Origin: Mesorhizobium tamadayense
Lineage (GTDB): Bacteria > Pseudomonadota > Alphaproteobacteria > Rhizobiales > Rhizobiaceae
Assembly: GCF_003863365.1 (NCBI RefSeq)
Contig: NZ_RQXT01000063.1
Span: 1-37,515, forward strand
Direction: 5' to 3'
Length of the DNA: 37,515 bases
Shown here in pieces: positions 1 to 7,548 of the stretch (positions within the stretch are counted from its first letter, which is position 1; each line of letters opens with the position of its first letter). The notes under the pieces were generated by a model, which saw nothing but the letters and a program-made list of their open reading frames with translations, did no database searches and had not been told where the DNA came from. The translations under genes were made by a program, and so were the position numbers.

Positions 1-47
1 CTTCGCAATTCGGCTGGCAATCCGGGTGAGGGGGAGCGCTGTCAGCG

Positions 48-1241
48 CTAAGCTGCCGTCCCGCCCCTGTTCCAGCCCCGACCGCGATCGCCGAACATCA
101 CATAGCCGTCGCCGGTCACCGCGACAGTGTCTTCCAGCTTGATGAAGCCTCGCGTCGGGTGGAGCATGGTCGTCTCGACCGAGAGCACCATGTTTTTTTC
201 CAGCGGCTTGGCGGCATAGGTGCCTTCATAGGTGACCGGATGGTTGGTCATCAGGAACGGCGCCTCATGCGTGATCAGTCCCATGCCGTGGGCGAAGAAA
301 TCCGTGTAGGCTGCGATCTTCGAGGCCTTCAGCACGCTCTCTGCATGGGCGATCATGTCGCCCCCGACCGTGCCGGCCTTGACCTTGGAGAAGGCCGACT
401 GCTGAACAGCCTCCACTTCGGCCAGCAGATCCTCAAGCTCGGCATCCGGCTCGCCAAGCACGCCCATCCGGCAAAGGTCGCCGATATAGCCGTGATAGTT
501 GCCGCCGGAATCGATCGACAGCACCTCGCCTTGATTCCACTCCTGGCTTGATGCGGCCCGGTTGTGGCTGGAGCCCAGCGTCAAAAGGCAATATTCGAAA
601 TGCGCGCCGCGATTGGTCTCCTCGCGTCTGAGCCGCTCGATGATGTCGGTCTTGGTCGTGCCCTCGCGCGCCCAGCGAATGGTCGCCAGCATGGAGTCGG
701 TGATCAACTCGGAAGCAGTGCGCAGTTTTTCGAGCTCGGCCTCGGTCTTGATGGCGCGCATGTTCTCCAGCATGCCGGTCGCGTCGATGAGCTTCGCATC
801 CGGCAGCGCCTTGCGGATCAGCGCATAGGCGTCCGACGGCAGAAAGGCCGGCTCGATGCCGATGCGTGCAGCTACCTTGCCGATCTTCTGCAGGTGCTCG
901 ACCGCAAGGTTGGCCGCATCCAGCGTTCCCCAGCAGGCGGCATGTAAAGTCGGCGTCCAGAACGGATGGTTCTGGTGCTCGCCGCCTTCCATCTTGTTGC
1001 CGATATAGGCCGCGTGCTCCGGCCCGCCCTTCTCATAAAGGACGATCGGCAGGTAGCGGCTGTGGCCGATGGCATCCATCGCCGCGAAGAAGATGAACTT
1101 GTAGCCGCCGAGCAGATATTGCGTGTTGTGCTTGGAGGTAGCGAAGAGCACGTCGATGCCGGCCTCGTCCATCAGCCGGTCCACCCGCGCCTGATCGAAC
1201 GGGATGCTGCTGACGTCGGTTTTGCCCGGAGCGATGTTCAT
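48..1241 (-). CDS. M24 family metallopeptidase (creatinase / Xaa-Pro dipeptidase type)
   Basis: Predicted cytosolic 397-residue enzyme with the creatinase N-terminal domain (about 15-155) and the pita-bread M24 domain (about 165-385). All five metal ligands of a dinuclear M24 peptidase can be placed: D244 (SIDSGG), D255 (GDLCR), H318 (HGMG), E356 (SVET) and E370 (KLED). This supports an Xaa-Pro or related C-N hydrolase rather than metal-free creatinase, although substrate is not readable. The ATG at 1241 is chosen because GGGAGAGG lies just upstream; extension further upstream would read through the divergent regulatory region. The stop sits inside a small palindrome (35-49). It diverges from a peptide-type ABC importer, so it probably hydrolyses the imported peptide or amide in the cytoplasm. 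Confidence 0.88.
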   Translation of the reverse strand: MNIAPGKTDVSSIPFDQARVDRLMDEAGIDVLFATSKHNTQYLLGGYKFIFFAAMDAIGHSRYLPIVLYEKGGPEHAAYIGNKMEGGEHQNHPFWTPTLHAACWGTLDAANLAVEHLQKIGKVAARIGIEPAFLPSDAYALIRKALPDAKLIDATGMLENMRAIKTEAELEKLRTASELITDSMLATIRWAREGTTKTDIIERLRREETNRGAHFEYCLLTLGSSHNRAASSQEWNQGEVLSIDSGGNYHGYIGDLCRMGVLGEPDAELEDLLAEVEAVQQSAFSKVKAGTVGGDMIAHAESVLKASKIAAYTDFFAHGMGLITHEAPFLMTNHPVTYEGTYAAKPLEKNMVLSVETTMLHPTRGFIKLEDTVAVTGDGYVMFGDRGRGWNRGGTAA

Positions 1242-1329
1242 CGGCCTCTCCCTGAATTTTCCCGGCCGCTCAAACGGCCAATCTTCCTGAACATTTGGCT
1301 GTCGGCCAAATCTGCACCATTTTGACCAC

Positions 1330-1344
1330 TCTGGTCCAGCCAGA
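1330..1344. promoter_or_regulatory. Putative GntR/FadR-type operator, site 1
   Basis: The 15-bp sequence TCTGGTCCAGCCAGA has perfect 5-bp arms (TCTGG / CCAGA) and fits the FadR-subfamily pattern TNGTNNNACNA except for one base. It lies in the 342-bp gap between the divergent peptidase (start 1241) and binding-protein gene (start 1584). A TTGACC hexamer directly precedes it (1322-1327). A near-identical site lies 75 bp downstream. Apart from the two sites I see no gene or RNA in this gap. The cognate regulator is not adjacent in the window. Confidence 0.5.
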
Positions 1345-1404
1345 ATGGATAGCTTCGACCGAGCCAGCCTCCGACAGCAAGCTCTGGATGGCGTTCGGCC
1401 CATA

Positions 1405-1419
1405 TCTGGTCATACCAGA
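1405..1419. promoter_or_regulatory. Putative GntR/FadR-type operator, site 2
   Basis: TCTGGTCATACCAGA is a perfect 6+3+6 inverted repeat whose core TGGTCATACCA matches the FadR-subfamily operator consensus TNGTNNNACNA exactly. It repeats the arms of the site at 1330-1344, with centres 75 bp apart (about seven helical turns), a spacing that would put both sites on one DNA face. Position between divergent genes suggests coordinate control of the peptidase and the importer. Function is inferred. Confidence 0.55.
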
Positions 1420-1583
1420 CGGCGGCAACTGCGGCCCGAATACAACAGGTCCAGCGGACGAAAATTTCAAAGCTAAGCTATCCTGCGCCAAAACCGTCTC
1501 TGGCGAAACCTTTGCCAAGGGCCATAATCCCGTCCATTCGAGGCTGCCTGCGCTTGTCACGGGTGAAGAGGGGAGTTTGAGCG

Positions 1584-3194
1584 ATGTCCGAATTCACGAT
1601 TTCACGACGCGGTCTGCTTTCCGGGTCGGCGCTGTTGCTGGCCTCGACCGCGCTGCCGACCATCGGCCGGGCGCAGACGCCGAAGAAGGGCGGAAGGCTG
1701 ATCGTTGCCGCCGACTCCGAGCCGCGCGACCTCAATCCCGCGATCGTCGCCTCCAACGGCGTCTTCTTCATCTCAAGCAAGATCGTCGAGACGCTGGCCG
1801 AGGCCTCCTTCGACGGCAAGGACGGGCTTGATCCGCGCCTCGCGCTCTCCTGGGAAGGTGCGGCCGACGGCCTGTCGGTGACCTTCAAGCTGCGCGACGG
1901 CGTCAAATGGCACGACGGCAAGCCCTTCACCGCCGCTGACGTCGCCTTCTCCGCGCTGCAGATCTGGAAGCCGTTGCAGAATCTCGGCCGCACGGTTTTC
2001 AAGGATCTCAGCACGGTCGACACACCCGACGACCTGACCGCAATCTTCAAATTCGCCAAGCCGACGCCGTTCCAGCTGATCCGCAACGCGCTGCCGGCGC
2101 TGTCGAGCGTCGTGCCGAAGCATGTCTATGAGAACGGCAAGATCGAGGACAACCCGGCCAACAACGCGCCGGTCGGAACCGGCCCGTTCAAATTCGCCGA
2201 ATACAAGGCCGGACAGTATTACCGGCTGGCGCGGAACGATGACTATTGGAGCAAGGACGAGCCCTATCTCGACGAGATCGTCTACCAGGTGCTGCCGGAT
2301 CGCACCTCGGCCGCCGCCGCGCTCGAGGCCGAAGAGATCCAGCTCGCCGCCTTTTCCGCCGTGCCTCTCGCCGACCTCGACCGTATCTCCAAGGTGCCGG
2401 GACTGAAGGTCGTCACCAAGGGCTATGAGGGACTGACCTACCAGCTCGTCGTCGAGATCAACCATCGCCGCAAGGAACTGGCCGACCTCAAGGTGCGGCA
2501 GGCGATCGCGCATGCCATCGACAAGGACTTCGTCGTCAAGACGATCTTCCTCGGCTATGCCGCGACCGCGACCGGCCCGGTGCCGAAGAACGATCCGCAA
2601 TTCTACACCGCCGATGTTCCGGCCTATCCCTTCGACGTCGCCAAGGCCAACGAGCTGCTCGACGAGGCCGGCTACAAGCGGGCCGACGACGGCAAGCGGT
2701 TTTCGCTGAGGCTCTTGCCAGCGCCCTACTTCAACGAGACAAAACAGTTCGGCGATTATCTGCGCCAGGCGCTTGCCGCGATCGGCATCGACGCCAAGAT
2801 CGTCAACAACGACTCGGCAGCCCATATCAAGGCCGTCTACACCGACCATGCCTTCGACCTCGCCGTCGGCCCGCCGGTGTTCCGCGGCGACCCGGCGATC
2901 TCGACCACCATCCTGGTGCAAAGCGGAATTCCGGACGGCGTGCCCTTCTCGAACCAGGGCGGCTACAAGAACGCGGAGCTCGACGCGCTGATCGCCAAGG
3001 CTTCCGAGACGCTCGACACGGCCGCCCGCACCGAGCTCTACAGGGAGTTCCAGAAAAAGGTCGCCGCCGACCTGCCGCTGATCAACGTCGCCGAATGGAG
3101 CTTCATCAGCGTCGCGCGTGACACCGTCGGCAACATCGCCAACAATCCGCGCTGGGCGGTGTCGAACTGGGCGGACACCTATTTGGAATCGTGA
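1584..3194 (+). CDS. ABC importer periplasmic binding protein, oligopeptide/dipeptide type (SBP_bac_5)
   Basis: 536-residue solute-binding protein of the DppA/OppA family. The N-terminus carries a twin-arginine signal (SRRGLLSG, then a hydrophobic run to about residue 30 ending GRAQ), so export is probably through Tat. Family landmarks include the DLNPA segment after the signal, the RDGVKWHDGKPFTAADV block (about residues 108-122), GTGPF near 195 and the C-terminal lobe ending in a tryptophan-rich tail. ATG at 1584 follows GGGGAG. First gene of an importer operon with permeases and ATPases downstream. Substrate could be peptides or other amides; the neighbouring M24 peptidase favours a peptide-like ligand. 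Confidence 0.92.
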   Translation: MSEFTISRRGLLSGSALLLASTALPTIGRAQTPKKGGRLIVAADSEPRDLNPAIVASNGVFFISSKIVETLAEASFDGKDGLDPRLALSWEGAADGLSVTFKLRDGVKWHDGKPFTAADVAFSALQIWKPLQNLGRTVFKDLSTVDTPDDLTAIFKFAKPTPFQLIRNALPALSSVVPKHVYENGKIEDNPANNAPVGTGPFKFAEYKAGQYYRLARNDDYWSKDEPYLDEIVYQVLPDRTSAAAALEAEEIQLAAFSAVPLADLDRISKVPGLKVVTKGYEGLTYQLVVEINHRRKELADLKVRQAIAHAIDKDFVVKTIFLGYAATATGPVPKNDPQFYTADVPAYPFDVAKANELLDEAGYKRADDGKRFSLRLLPAPYFNETKQFGDYLRQALAAIGIDAKIVNNDSAAHIKAVYTDHAFDLAVGPPVFRGDPAISTTILVQSGIPDGVPFSNQGGYKNAELDALIAKASETLDTAARTELYREFQKKVAADLPLINVAEWSFISVARDTVGNIANNPRWAVSNWADTYLES

Positions 3195-3243
3195 CACATT
3201 CGTGCGGATGAGAATTCGCAAGAGAATGGGAAGCTGGGCAAAG

Positions 3244-3277
3244 GCCGAGTTCCCGCCCAGGCTCGGCATTTCTTTTA
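3244..3277 (+). terminator. Stem-loop with T-rich tail between binding-protein and permease genes
   Basis: GCCGAG (3244-3249) pairs with CTCGGC (3262-3267) across a 12-nt loop and is followed by ATTTCTTTTA. It lies in the 114-bp gap between the binding-protein stop and the permease start. Such elements in importer operons commonly cut read-through so that the binding protein is made in excess. The stem is only 6 bp, so termination is likely partial. Confidence 0.45.
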
Positions 3278-3308
3278 GTCGGCTGAGCGCCAAACCTCCG
3301 AGGGCACG

Positions 3309-4295
3309 ATGACCCGCGCCCTCACCCTCCTGCGCCGCCGCCTCGTCGGCAGCATCTTCGTGCTCCTCATCGTCGTCATAGGCAGTTTCCTCTTGCTCGA
3401 AGCAGCACCCGGCGACGCGGTCGACGCCTATATCGTCGCGACCGGCGGCGATCCCGGCATGATCGAGTTGTTGCGCCACCGCTGGGGCCTCGACCAGTCG
3501 GAACTGACACGGCTCGCCAACTACCTCTGGGCGTTGCTGCATCTCGATCTCGGCCAGTCGGTCGCCTTCTCGCGGCCGATCCGCGAAATCATCCTCGAAC
3601 GCCTGCCGACCACGCTCATCCTGATGGGCAGCGCCACCGCGCTCTCCTTCGGACTCGGCTCGGCGCTCGGCATCTATGCCGGCGCGCGGCCCGGCAGTTT
3701 TCGCGATCGCTCGCTTTCGATCGGCTCGCTGGCGCTTTATGCCGTGCCCGGCTTCTGGCTCGGCCTGGTGCTGATTGTCGTCTTTGCCGTCGACCTGCGC
3801 TGGCTGCCGATCGGCGGCATCGAGACCATCGCATCGGCCAAGACCGGGCTAGCGCGGGCCGCCGACATTGCCACCCATCTCGTGCTGCCGGTTTCGGCGC
3901 TCGGCTTCATCTATCTGGCACTCTATCTGCGCATAATGCGTGCCGGCATGGCCGAGGCCTGGCGGCAGGATTTCGTGCTCGCCGCCCGCGCCAGGGGCCT
4001 GCGGCGCCGCCGCATCGTGCTTGCCCATGTCGCCCGCAACGCGCTCCTGCCTTTGGTCACCATGCTCGGCTTGCAATCGGCGCAGATGCTCGGCGGCAGC
4101 GTCGTCATCGAAAGCGTCTTCGCCGTGCCCGGCCTCGGCCGGTTGGCGCAGGAAGCCGTCGCCGGGCGCGACACGCCGCTGTTGCTCGGCATCATCCTGG
4201 TCAGCGCCGTTCTGGTCATCGTAATCAACCTGCTGGTCGACCTTGCCTACGCCTTTCTCGATCCGCGCGTCGGCGCCAGCGAGGCCGGCGCATGA
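3309..4295 (+). CDS. ABC importer permease, DppB/OppB type
   Basis: 328-residue inner-membrane permease. A first membrane helix spans about residues 13-32, followed by the periplasmic loop typical of DppB proteins (HRWGLDQ, LDLGQSV), then five further helices. The cytoplasmic EAA-like coupling motif is visible at about residues 215-245 (DFVLAARARGLRRRRIVLAHVARN split over the loop), and the C-terminus has the conserved VFAVPGLGRLAQEAV block. It overlaps the next permease gene by 4 nt (ATGA), indicating translational coupling. Substrate follows from the binding protein. Confidence 0.92.
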   Translation: MTRALTLLRRRLVGSIFVLLIVVIGSFLLLEAAPGDAVDAYIVATGGDPGMIELLRHRWGLDQSELTRLANYLWALLHLDLGQSVAFSRPIREIILERLPTTLILMGSATALSFGLGSALGIYAGARPGSFRDRSLSIGSLALYAVPGFWLGLVLIVVFAVDLRWLPIGGIETIASAKTGLARAADIATHLVLPVSALGFIYLALYLRIMRAGMAEAWRQDFVLAARARGLRRRRIVLAHVARNALLPLVTMLGLQSAQMLGGSVVIESVFAVPGLGRLAQEAVAGRDTPLLLGIILVSAVLVIVINLLVDLAYAFLDPRVGASEAGA

Positions 4296-5122
4296 GCCGG
4301 CTGTGGCGCTTCTTCCGCACGCCGGAGGCGATCGCCGGTGCGCTCATCCTTGCCTTGCTGGTCGCGATGGCGGTTGCCGCACCGCTGATTTTCCCGGGCG
4401 ACCCGCAGGCGATAGCCGGCCCGGCGCTGCTGCCGCCGTTCCAGGACTGGTCGCTGCCGCTCGGCACCGACCGGCTCGGCCGCGACGTGACGGCCGAGCT
4501 CTTCCACGGCGCCCGCACCTCGCTGGCGGTCGGTCTGGCGGCAGCCGCCGCGGCCCTTTTTATAGGCGCGGTGGTCGGCACGCTGGCCGGCTTCGCGGGC
4601 GGACTTGTCGACGAGGTGCTGATGCGCGTCACCGACGCTTTCCAGACCGTGCCGAGCTTTCTTCTCGCCCTGGCCTTCGTCAGCATCGTCGGCCCGTCGC
4701 TCGGCGTCGTCGTCGGGGCAATAGCGCTCGGCGCCTGGACCGGCCCGGCCCGTGTCGCTCGCGCGGAAGTGCTGTCGATCCGCGAGCGCGATTATGTCGC
4801 CGGCGCCCGCGTCATCGGCATGTATCCGCTGGAAATTGCCTTTCGCGAGGTGCTGCCCAACGCCTTGCCGCCGGTGCTGGCGCTGTCGTCGGTGATCGTC
4901 GCGGCGGCGATCCTCACCGAGGCGGCGCTGTCCTTCCTCGGCCTCGGCGACCCCAACCGCGTCACCTGGGGCGGCATGATCGCCGAGGGCCGCGCCGTGC
5001 TGCGCACCGCGCCCTTTCTGTCGATCGTTCCCGGCATCGCTCTGGTGCTGACCGTGCTCGGCGTCTACCTCGCCGGCGAAGGCGTGGTGGAAAGCTCCGC
5101 GGTGCGCAGGAGCCTGTCGTGA
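4292..5122 (+). CDS. ABC importer permease, DppC/OppC type
   Basis: 276-residue inner-membrane permease partnering the DppB-type protein. The N-terminal helix (about 14-32) and the signature LPLGTDRLGRDV near residue 52 are characteristic of the DppC subfamily. The coupling loop reads REVLSIRERDYVAGARVIG-like at about 160-180, followed by the conserved LSFLGLGDP and WGGMI motifs. The start overlaps the upstream stop by 4 nt, and the stop overlaps the GTG start of the ATPase gene (GTGA), so the three genes are one translational unit. Confidence 0.92.
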   Translation: MSRLWRFFRTPEAIAGALILALLVAMAVAAPLIFPGDPQAIAGPALLPPFQDWSLPLGTDRLGRDVTAELFHGARTSLAVGLAAAAAALFIGAVVGTLAGFAGGLVDEVLMRVTDAFQTVPSFLLALAFVSIVGPSLGVVVGAIALGAWTGPARVARAEVLSIRERDYVAGARVIGMYPLEIAFREVLPNALPPVLALSSVIVAAAILTEAALSFLGLGDPNRVTWGGMIAEGRAVLRTAPFLSIVPGIALVLTVLGVYLAGEGVVESSAVRRSLS

Positions 5123-6072
5123 CGGCGCTGCTTTCGATCCGCGATCTTTCGGCGCGCTACCGTCGCGACGGTGTCGAGTTGTTGGCGCTGAACGGCATCA
5201 GCCTGGACGTTGAGGCGGGCGAGCGCCTTGCGATCATTGGCGAGAGCGGCTCGGGCAAGAGCACGTTGGCGCTGGCGATAGCGGGGCTGCTGCCGAGGGG
5301 TGCTAGGATCGACGGAACGATTGACTGGCAAGCAAGCCAATTTCAAACGCCTCGTTCCGGGGAGATTGGCAGCTCCGTCGCCGGCGCGCCGGCGTTGAAA
5401 GTTGGCGAAGGCGATGATGACAGCGCAATCTCCCCCCTTGCGGGGGAGATGTCCGGCAGGACAGAGGGGGGTGCGAAGGATCGCCAACCTCTGCACCTTC
5501 GGCCTATCGGGGGCCGCGACGTCGGCTTCGTCTTCCAGGACCCCTCCTCCAGCCTCGACCCGGTGATGCCGATCGGCAAGCAGATCGCCGAGGTCGCCCG
5601 CACACATCTCAGCCTGACCTGGCCGGAAGCCTATGCCAAGGCCAAAACCCTCCTCGAACGCGTCCGCCTGCCCGATCCGCAATCCGCCTTGCGCGCCTAC
5701 CCGCACCAGCTTTCCGGCGGCCAGAAGCAGCGCGTGGCGATTGCCGCCGCCATCGCCGCCGGACCGAGGCTGCTCATCGCCGACGAGGCGACCAGCGCGC
5801 TCGACACCATTGTGCAGGCGGAGATCGTTGCCTTGATCCGCCGGCTGGTGGCCGAGGATGGCATGACGCTGGCCTTCATCAGCCACGATATCGCGCTTGC
5901 CGCCACGCTTGCCGATCGCATCGCGGTGCTGCGCCATGGCGAGCTGATCGAGCTTGGCGAAACCAGGCAGATCCTGAACGCGCCGCGCCACGCCTATACG
6001 CGCGCGCTGCTCGACGCCCATCTCGGGCTCGACGCCGACCCGCTGCTCGACCGGCAAGGCGCTTCGGCATGA
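5119..6072 (+). CDS. ABC importer ATPase, DppD type, with in-frame repeat-derived insertion
   Basis: 317-residue nucleotide-binding subunit. Walker A is GESGSGKST (41-49), Q-loop FQDP with Q140, signature LSGGQKQRV, Walker B LLIADEATSALD and H-loop ISHD. A GTG at 5119 overlaps the permease stop; no ATG fits. The oddity is the stretch between Walker A and the Q-loop, about 92 residues instead of the roughly 50 seen in E. coli DppD. The surplus (about residues 72-128) is low-complexity and is encoded by a palindromic repeat at 5333-5500. The reading frame is kept and all catalytic motifs remain, so the protein may still be functional. The C-terminal peptide-transporter extension is short. Confidence 0.88.
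   Translation: MTALLSIRDLSARYRRDGVELLALNGISLDVEAGERLAIIGESGSGKSTLALAIAGLLPRGARIDGTIDWQASQFQTPRSGEIGSSVAGAPALKVGEGDDDSAISPLAGEMSGRTEGGAKDRQPLHLRPIGGRDVGFVFQDPSSSLDPVMPIGKQIAEVARTHLSLTWPEAYAKAKTLLERVRLPDPQSALRAYPHQLSGGQKQRVAIAAAIAAGPRLLIADEATSALDTIVQAEIVALIRRLVAEDGMTLAFISHDIALAATLADRIAVLRHGELIELGETRQILNAPRHAYTRALLDAHLGLDADPLLDRQGASA
5333..5500. repeat. Palindromic repeat unit inserted in frame in the DppD-type ATPase gene
   Basis: The segment is built of nested inverted repeats: GGGGAGATTG (5359-5368) against CAATCTCCCC (5426-5435); a 16-bp perfect palindrome of two CGCCGGCG units (5379-5394); and a hairpin ATCTCCCCC / GGGGGAGAT (5428-5450). A short outer pair is made by GCCAATTTCAAACGCC (from about 5337) and GGCGTTGAAAGTTGGC (5391-5406). 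This type of C-run/G-run element is one I recall as frequent between genes in Mesorhizobium; here it is inside a coding sequence. Exact borders are estimates. Confidence 0.65.
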
Positions 6073-6851
6073 ACGCGCCGGTCCTCGCCGTCTCCAACCT
6101 TGCCAAGCATTATCGCCGTGGCGGCCAGCCTTTTCCCGCGGTCGATGACGTTTCCTTCTCGATCGGGCCGGCCGAGACGCTGGCGCTCGCCGGGCCGTCC
6201 GGCAGCGGCAAGTCGACGATCGCGCGGCTGGTGCTGCGGCTGATCGAGCCCGATGTCGGTCGCGTCGAATTCGAGGGCGCGGACTTCCTCGCGCTGTCGG
6301 GCGCCGCGCTGCGTGCGCGCCGCGCCCGTTTCCAGATGGTGTTCCAGGATCCGCTCTCCGCCTTCAATCCGCGCGCCACCGTGGCGCGCGTGCTCGACGA
6401 TCCGTTGCGCATCCATGGGCTTGCCTCGCGCACCGAGCGCCCACGTCGCATCGCCGCACTGCTGGAGCGCGTAGGCCTCGAGGCCGGCCTCGCCGTACGC
6501 GCCATCCACGAGATCTCCGGCGGCCAGCGCCAGCGTGTGGCGATCGCCCGCGCCATTGCCACGCGGCCGTCGCTGATCGTGCTCGACGAGGCTGTGTCGG
6601 CGCTCGATGTGTCGGTGCGTGGACAAATCCTGAAATTGCTGCTCGACCTGCAAAGACAGGAACGGATCGCCTATCTCTTCATTTCGCATGACCTCGGTGT
6701 CATCCGCGCCGTGGCGCACCGCGTCGTCATCCTCGACGCCGGCCGGATCGCCGAGAGCGGAGAAGCCCGCGCCGTCATCGCCAATCCGCAATCGGCGATC
6801 GGCAAGGCGCTGGTGGCGGCAACGCCGAGATTGAATAGGACCCGACCATGA
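6069..6851 (+). CDS. ABC importer ATPase, DppF/OppF type
   Basis: 260-residue second nucleotide-binding subunit of the peptide-type importer. Walker A is GPSGSGKST (about 42-50), Q-loop MVFQDP, signature ISGGQRQRVAIARA, Walker B LIVLDEAVSALD and H-loop ISHDLG. It overlaps the DppD-type gene by 4 nt (ATGA). Its stop codon TGA (6849-6851) is supplied by the left arm of a palindromic repeat, so the native C-terminus may have been altered: the protein ends soon after the NPQ..IGKALVAATP motif and is slightly short for the family. Confidence 0.9.
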   Translation: MNAPVLAVSNLAKHYRRGGQPFPAVDDVSFSIGPAETLALAGPSGSGKSTIARLVLRLIEPDVGRVEFEGADFLALSGAALRARRARFQMVFQDPLSAFNPRATVARVLDDPLRIHGLASRTERPRRIAALLERVGLEAGLAVRAIHEISGGQRQRVAIARAIATRPSLIVLDEAVSALDVSVRGQILKLLLDLQRQERIAYLFISHDLGVIRAVAHRVVILDAGRIAESGEARAVIANPQSAIGKALVAATPRLNRTRP

Positions 6852-6891
6852 TCCCGCAAAGTGGACCCGGTTTGCGGACAAGATCATGGTC
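6844..6891. repeat. Rhizobial-type short palindromic repeat overlapping a stop codon
   Basis: GACCATGATC (6844-6853) and GATCATGGTC (6882-6891) are perfect 10-bp inverted arms; inside them CCGCAAA (6854-6860) pairs with TTTGCGG (6871-6877). The element resembles the CATGATCCCGAAAAGTGG-type palindrome that I remember as widely repeated in rhizobial genomes. It fills most of the 62-bp gap between the DppF-type gene and the ATC-hydrolase gene and contributes the upstream stop codon. Confidence 0.65.
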
Positions 6892-6913
6892 AAGCAGCAA
6901 ATCAGGACGCATC

Positions 6914-7420
6914 ATGACCAACCCTGAAGCAGCCAGAGCCGAGAAACTGTCGCGCGAGCTCGACTCCGCCTTCCGCAATCGCGCCGATCTCTATCGCCTC
7001 TTCCTCGACGAGCTGACCGCCGAGCTCGGCGCCGAGAAGGCCGAGGCGGTGATGATCCGTACCATCGAGAAACGCGGCCGCGAAGTCGCCGCGGCCGCCT
7101 TCGCCGGTTTCGGCCCCAACGACGCGCCGGCGATCGGCGAGGCGTTCCTCTCCGTCAGCCCGGATGGCGGCCGCATGTATCCAACCGACGTCGATCGCGG
7201 GCCGGACCACATCGCCTTCAAGGTCAGGCGCTGCCCGCTGAAGGACGCCTGGGTCGAGGCCGGCGTCGGCGAGGAGAAGCTCGCCACGCTCTGCCGCATC
7301 GCCGGCGCCTTCGACCGCGGCCTGTTCGAGGCGACCGGCGTGCGCTTCGCCAACGTCACCTGGACGCCGGGCCAAGGCTCCGGCTGCTGTCACATCGCGC
7401 TGACCAACCGCGACACTTAG
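6914..7420 (+). CDS. ATC hydrolase family protein (L-2-amino-thiazoline-4-carboxylate hydrolase-like)
   Basis: 168-residue protein with the features I associate with the ATC hydrolase family: an all-helical N-terminal half, then a C-terminal half with the motif VRRCPLKDAW (about 98-107), a cysteine in LCRIAGAFD and a terminal GCCHIAL. In the known enzyme the ring of L-2-amino-delta2-thiazoline-4-carboxylate is opened, giving N-carbamoyl-L-cysteine. ATG at 6914 follows AGGA at 6-nt spacing; a longer reading would start in the palindromic repeat. It is the last gene of the importer operon, so it may act on the imported compound, but many family members are uncharacterised and the substrate here is unknown. 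Confidence 0.68.
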   Translation: MTNPEAARAEKLSRELDSAFRNRADLYRLFLDELTAELGAEKAEAVMIRTIEKRGREVAAAAFAGFGPNDAPAIGEAFLSVSPDGGRMYPTDVDRGPDHIAFKVRRCPLKDAWVEAGVGEEKLATLCRIAGAFDRGLFEATGVRFANVTWTPGQGSGCCHIALTNRDT

Positions 7421-7431
7421 CCAACATTATC

Positions 7432-7548
7432 TTAGCTTTCGGCGAAAACGTGCAGCTCGGCGCCTGCTTCATTGATCGCGGCACGCACCTCAGCCGCCGG
7501 CTCGCTGTCGGTGACGACGTCGGAAACATCGCTCGGGAAAGCCAGCGT
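7432..7548 (-). pseudogene. C-terminal remnant of a DeoR/GlpR-type regulator
   Basis: Reading the minus strand from 7548 to the TAA at 7432-7434 gives 38 codons with protein-like usage, ending VVTDSEPAAEVRAAI...ELHVFAES. This resembles the last helix-strand of DeoR/GlpR-family sensor domains, where V(V/I)TD marks the start of the final segment. Nothing upstream in that frame continues the gene, because the FAD oxidase gene occupies the DNA and its stop abuts the remnant. It looks like the tail of a deleted regulator gene. Identification rests on a short segment. Confidence 0.45.

Noticed and set aside
1773..3542. 589-codon open frame on the minus strand antisense to the peptide-binding-protein gene
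   Set aside because: GC-rich codon bias of the plus-strand gene leaves the opposite frame open; translation is charged, low-complexity and matches no family.
4243..5118. Upstream extension of the DppD-type ATPase frame
   Set aside because: It overlaps the DppC-type permease completely and has arginine/proline-rich shadow composition; the GTG at 5119 overlapping the permease stop is the natural start.
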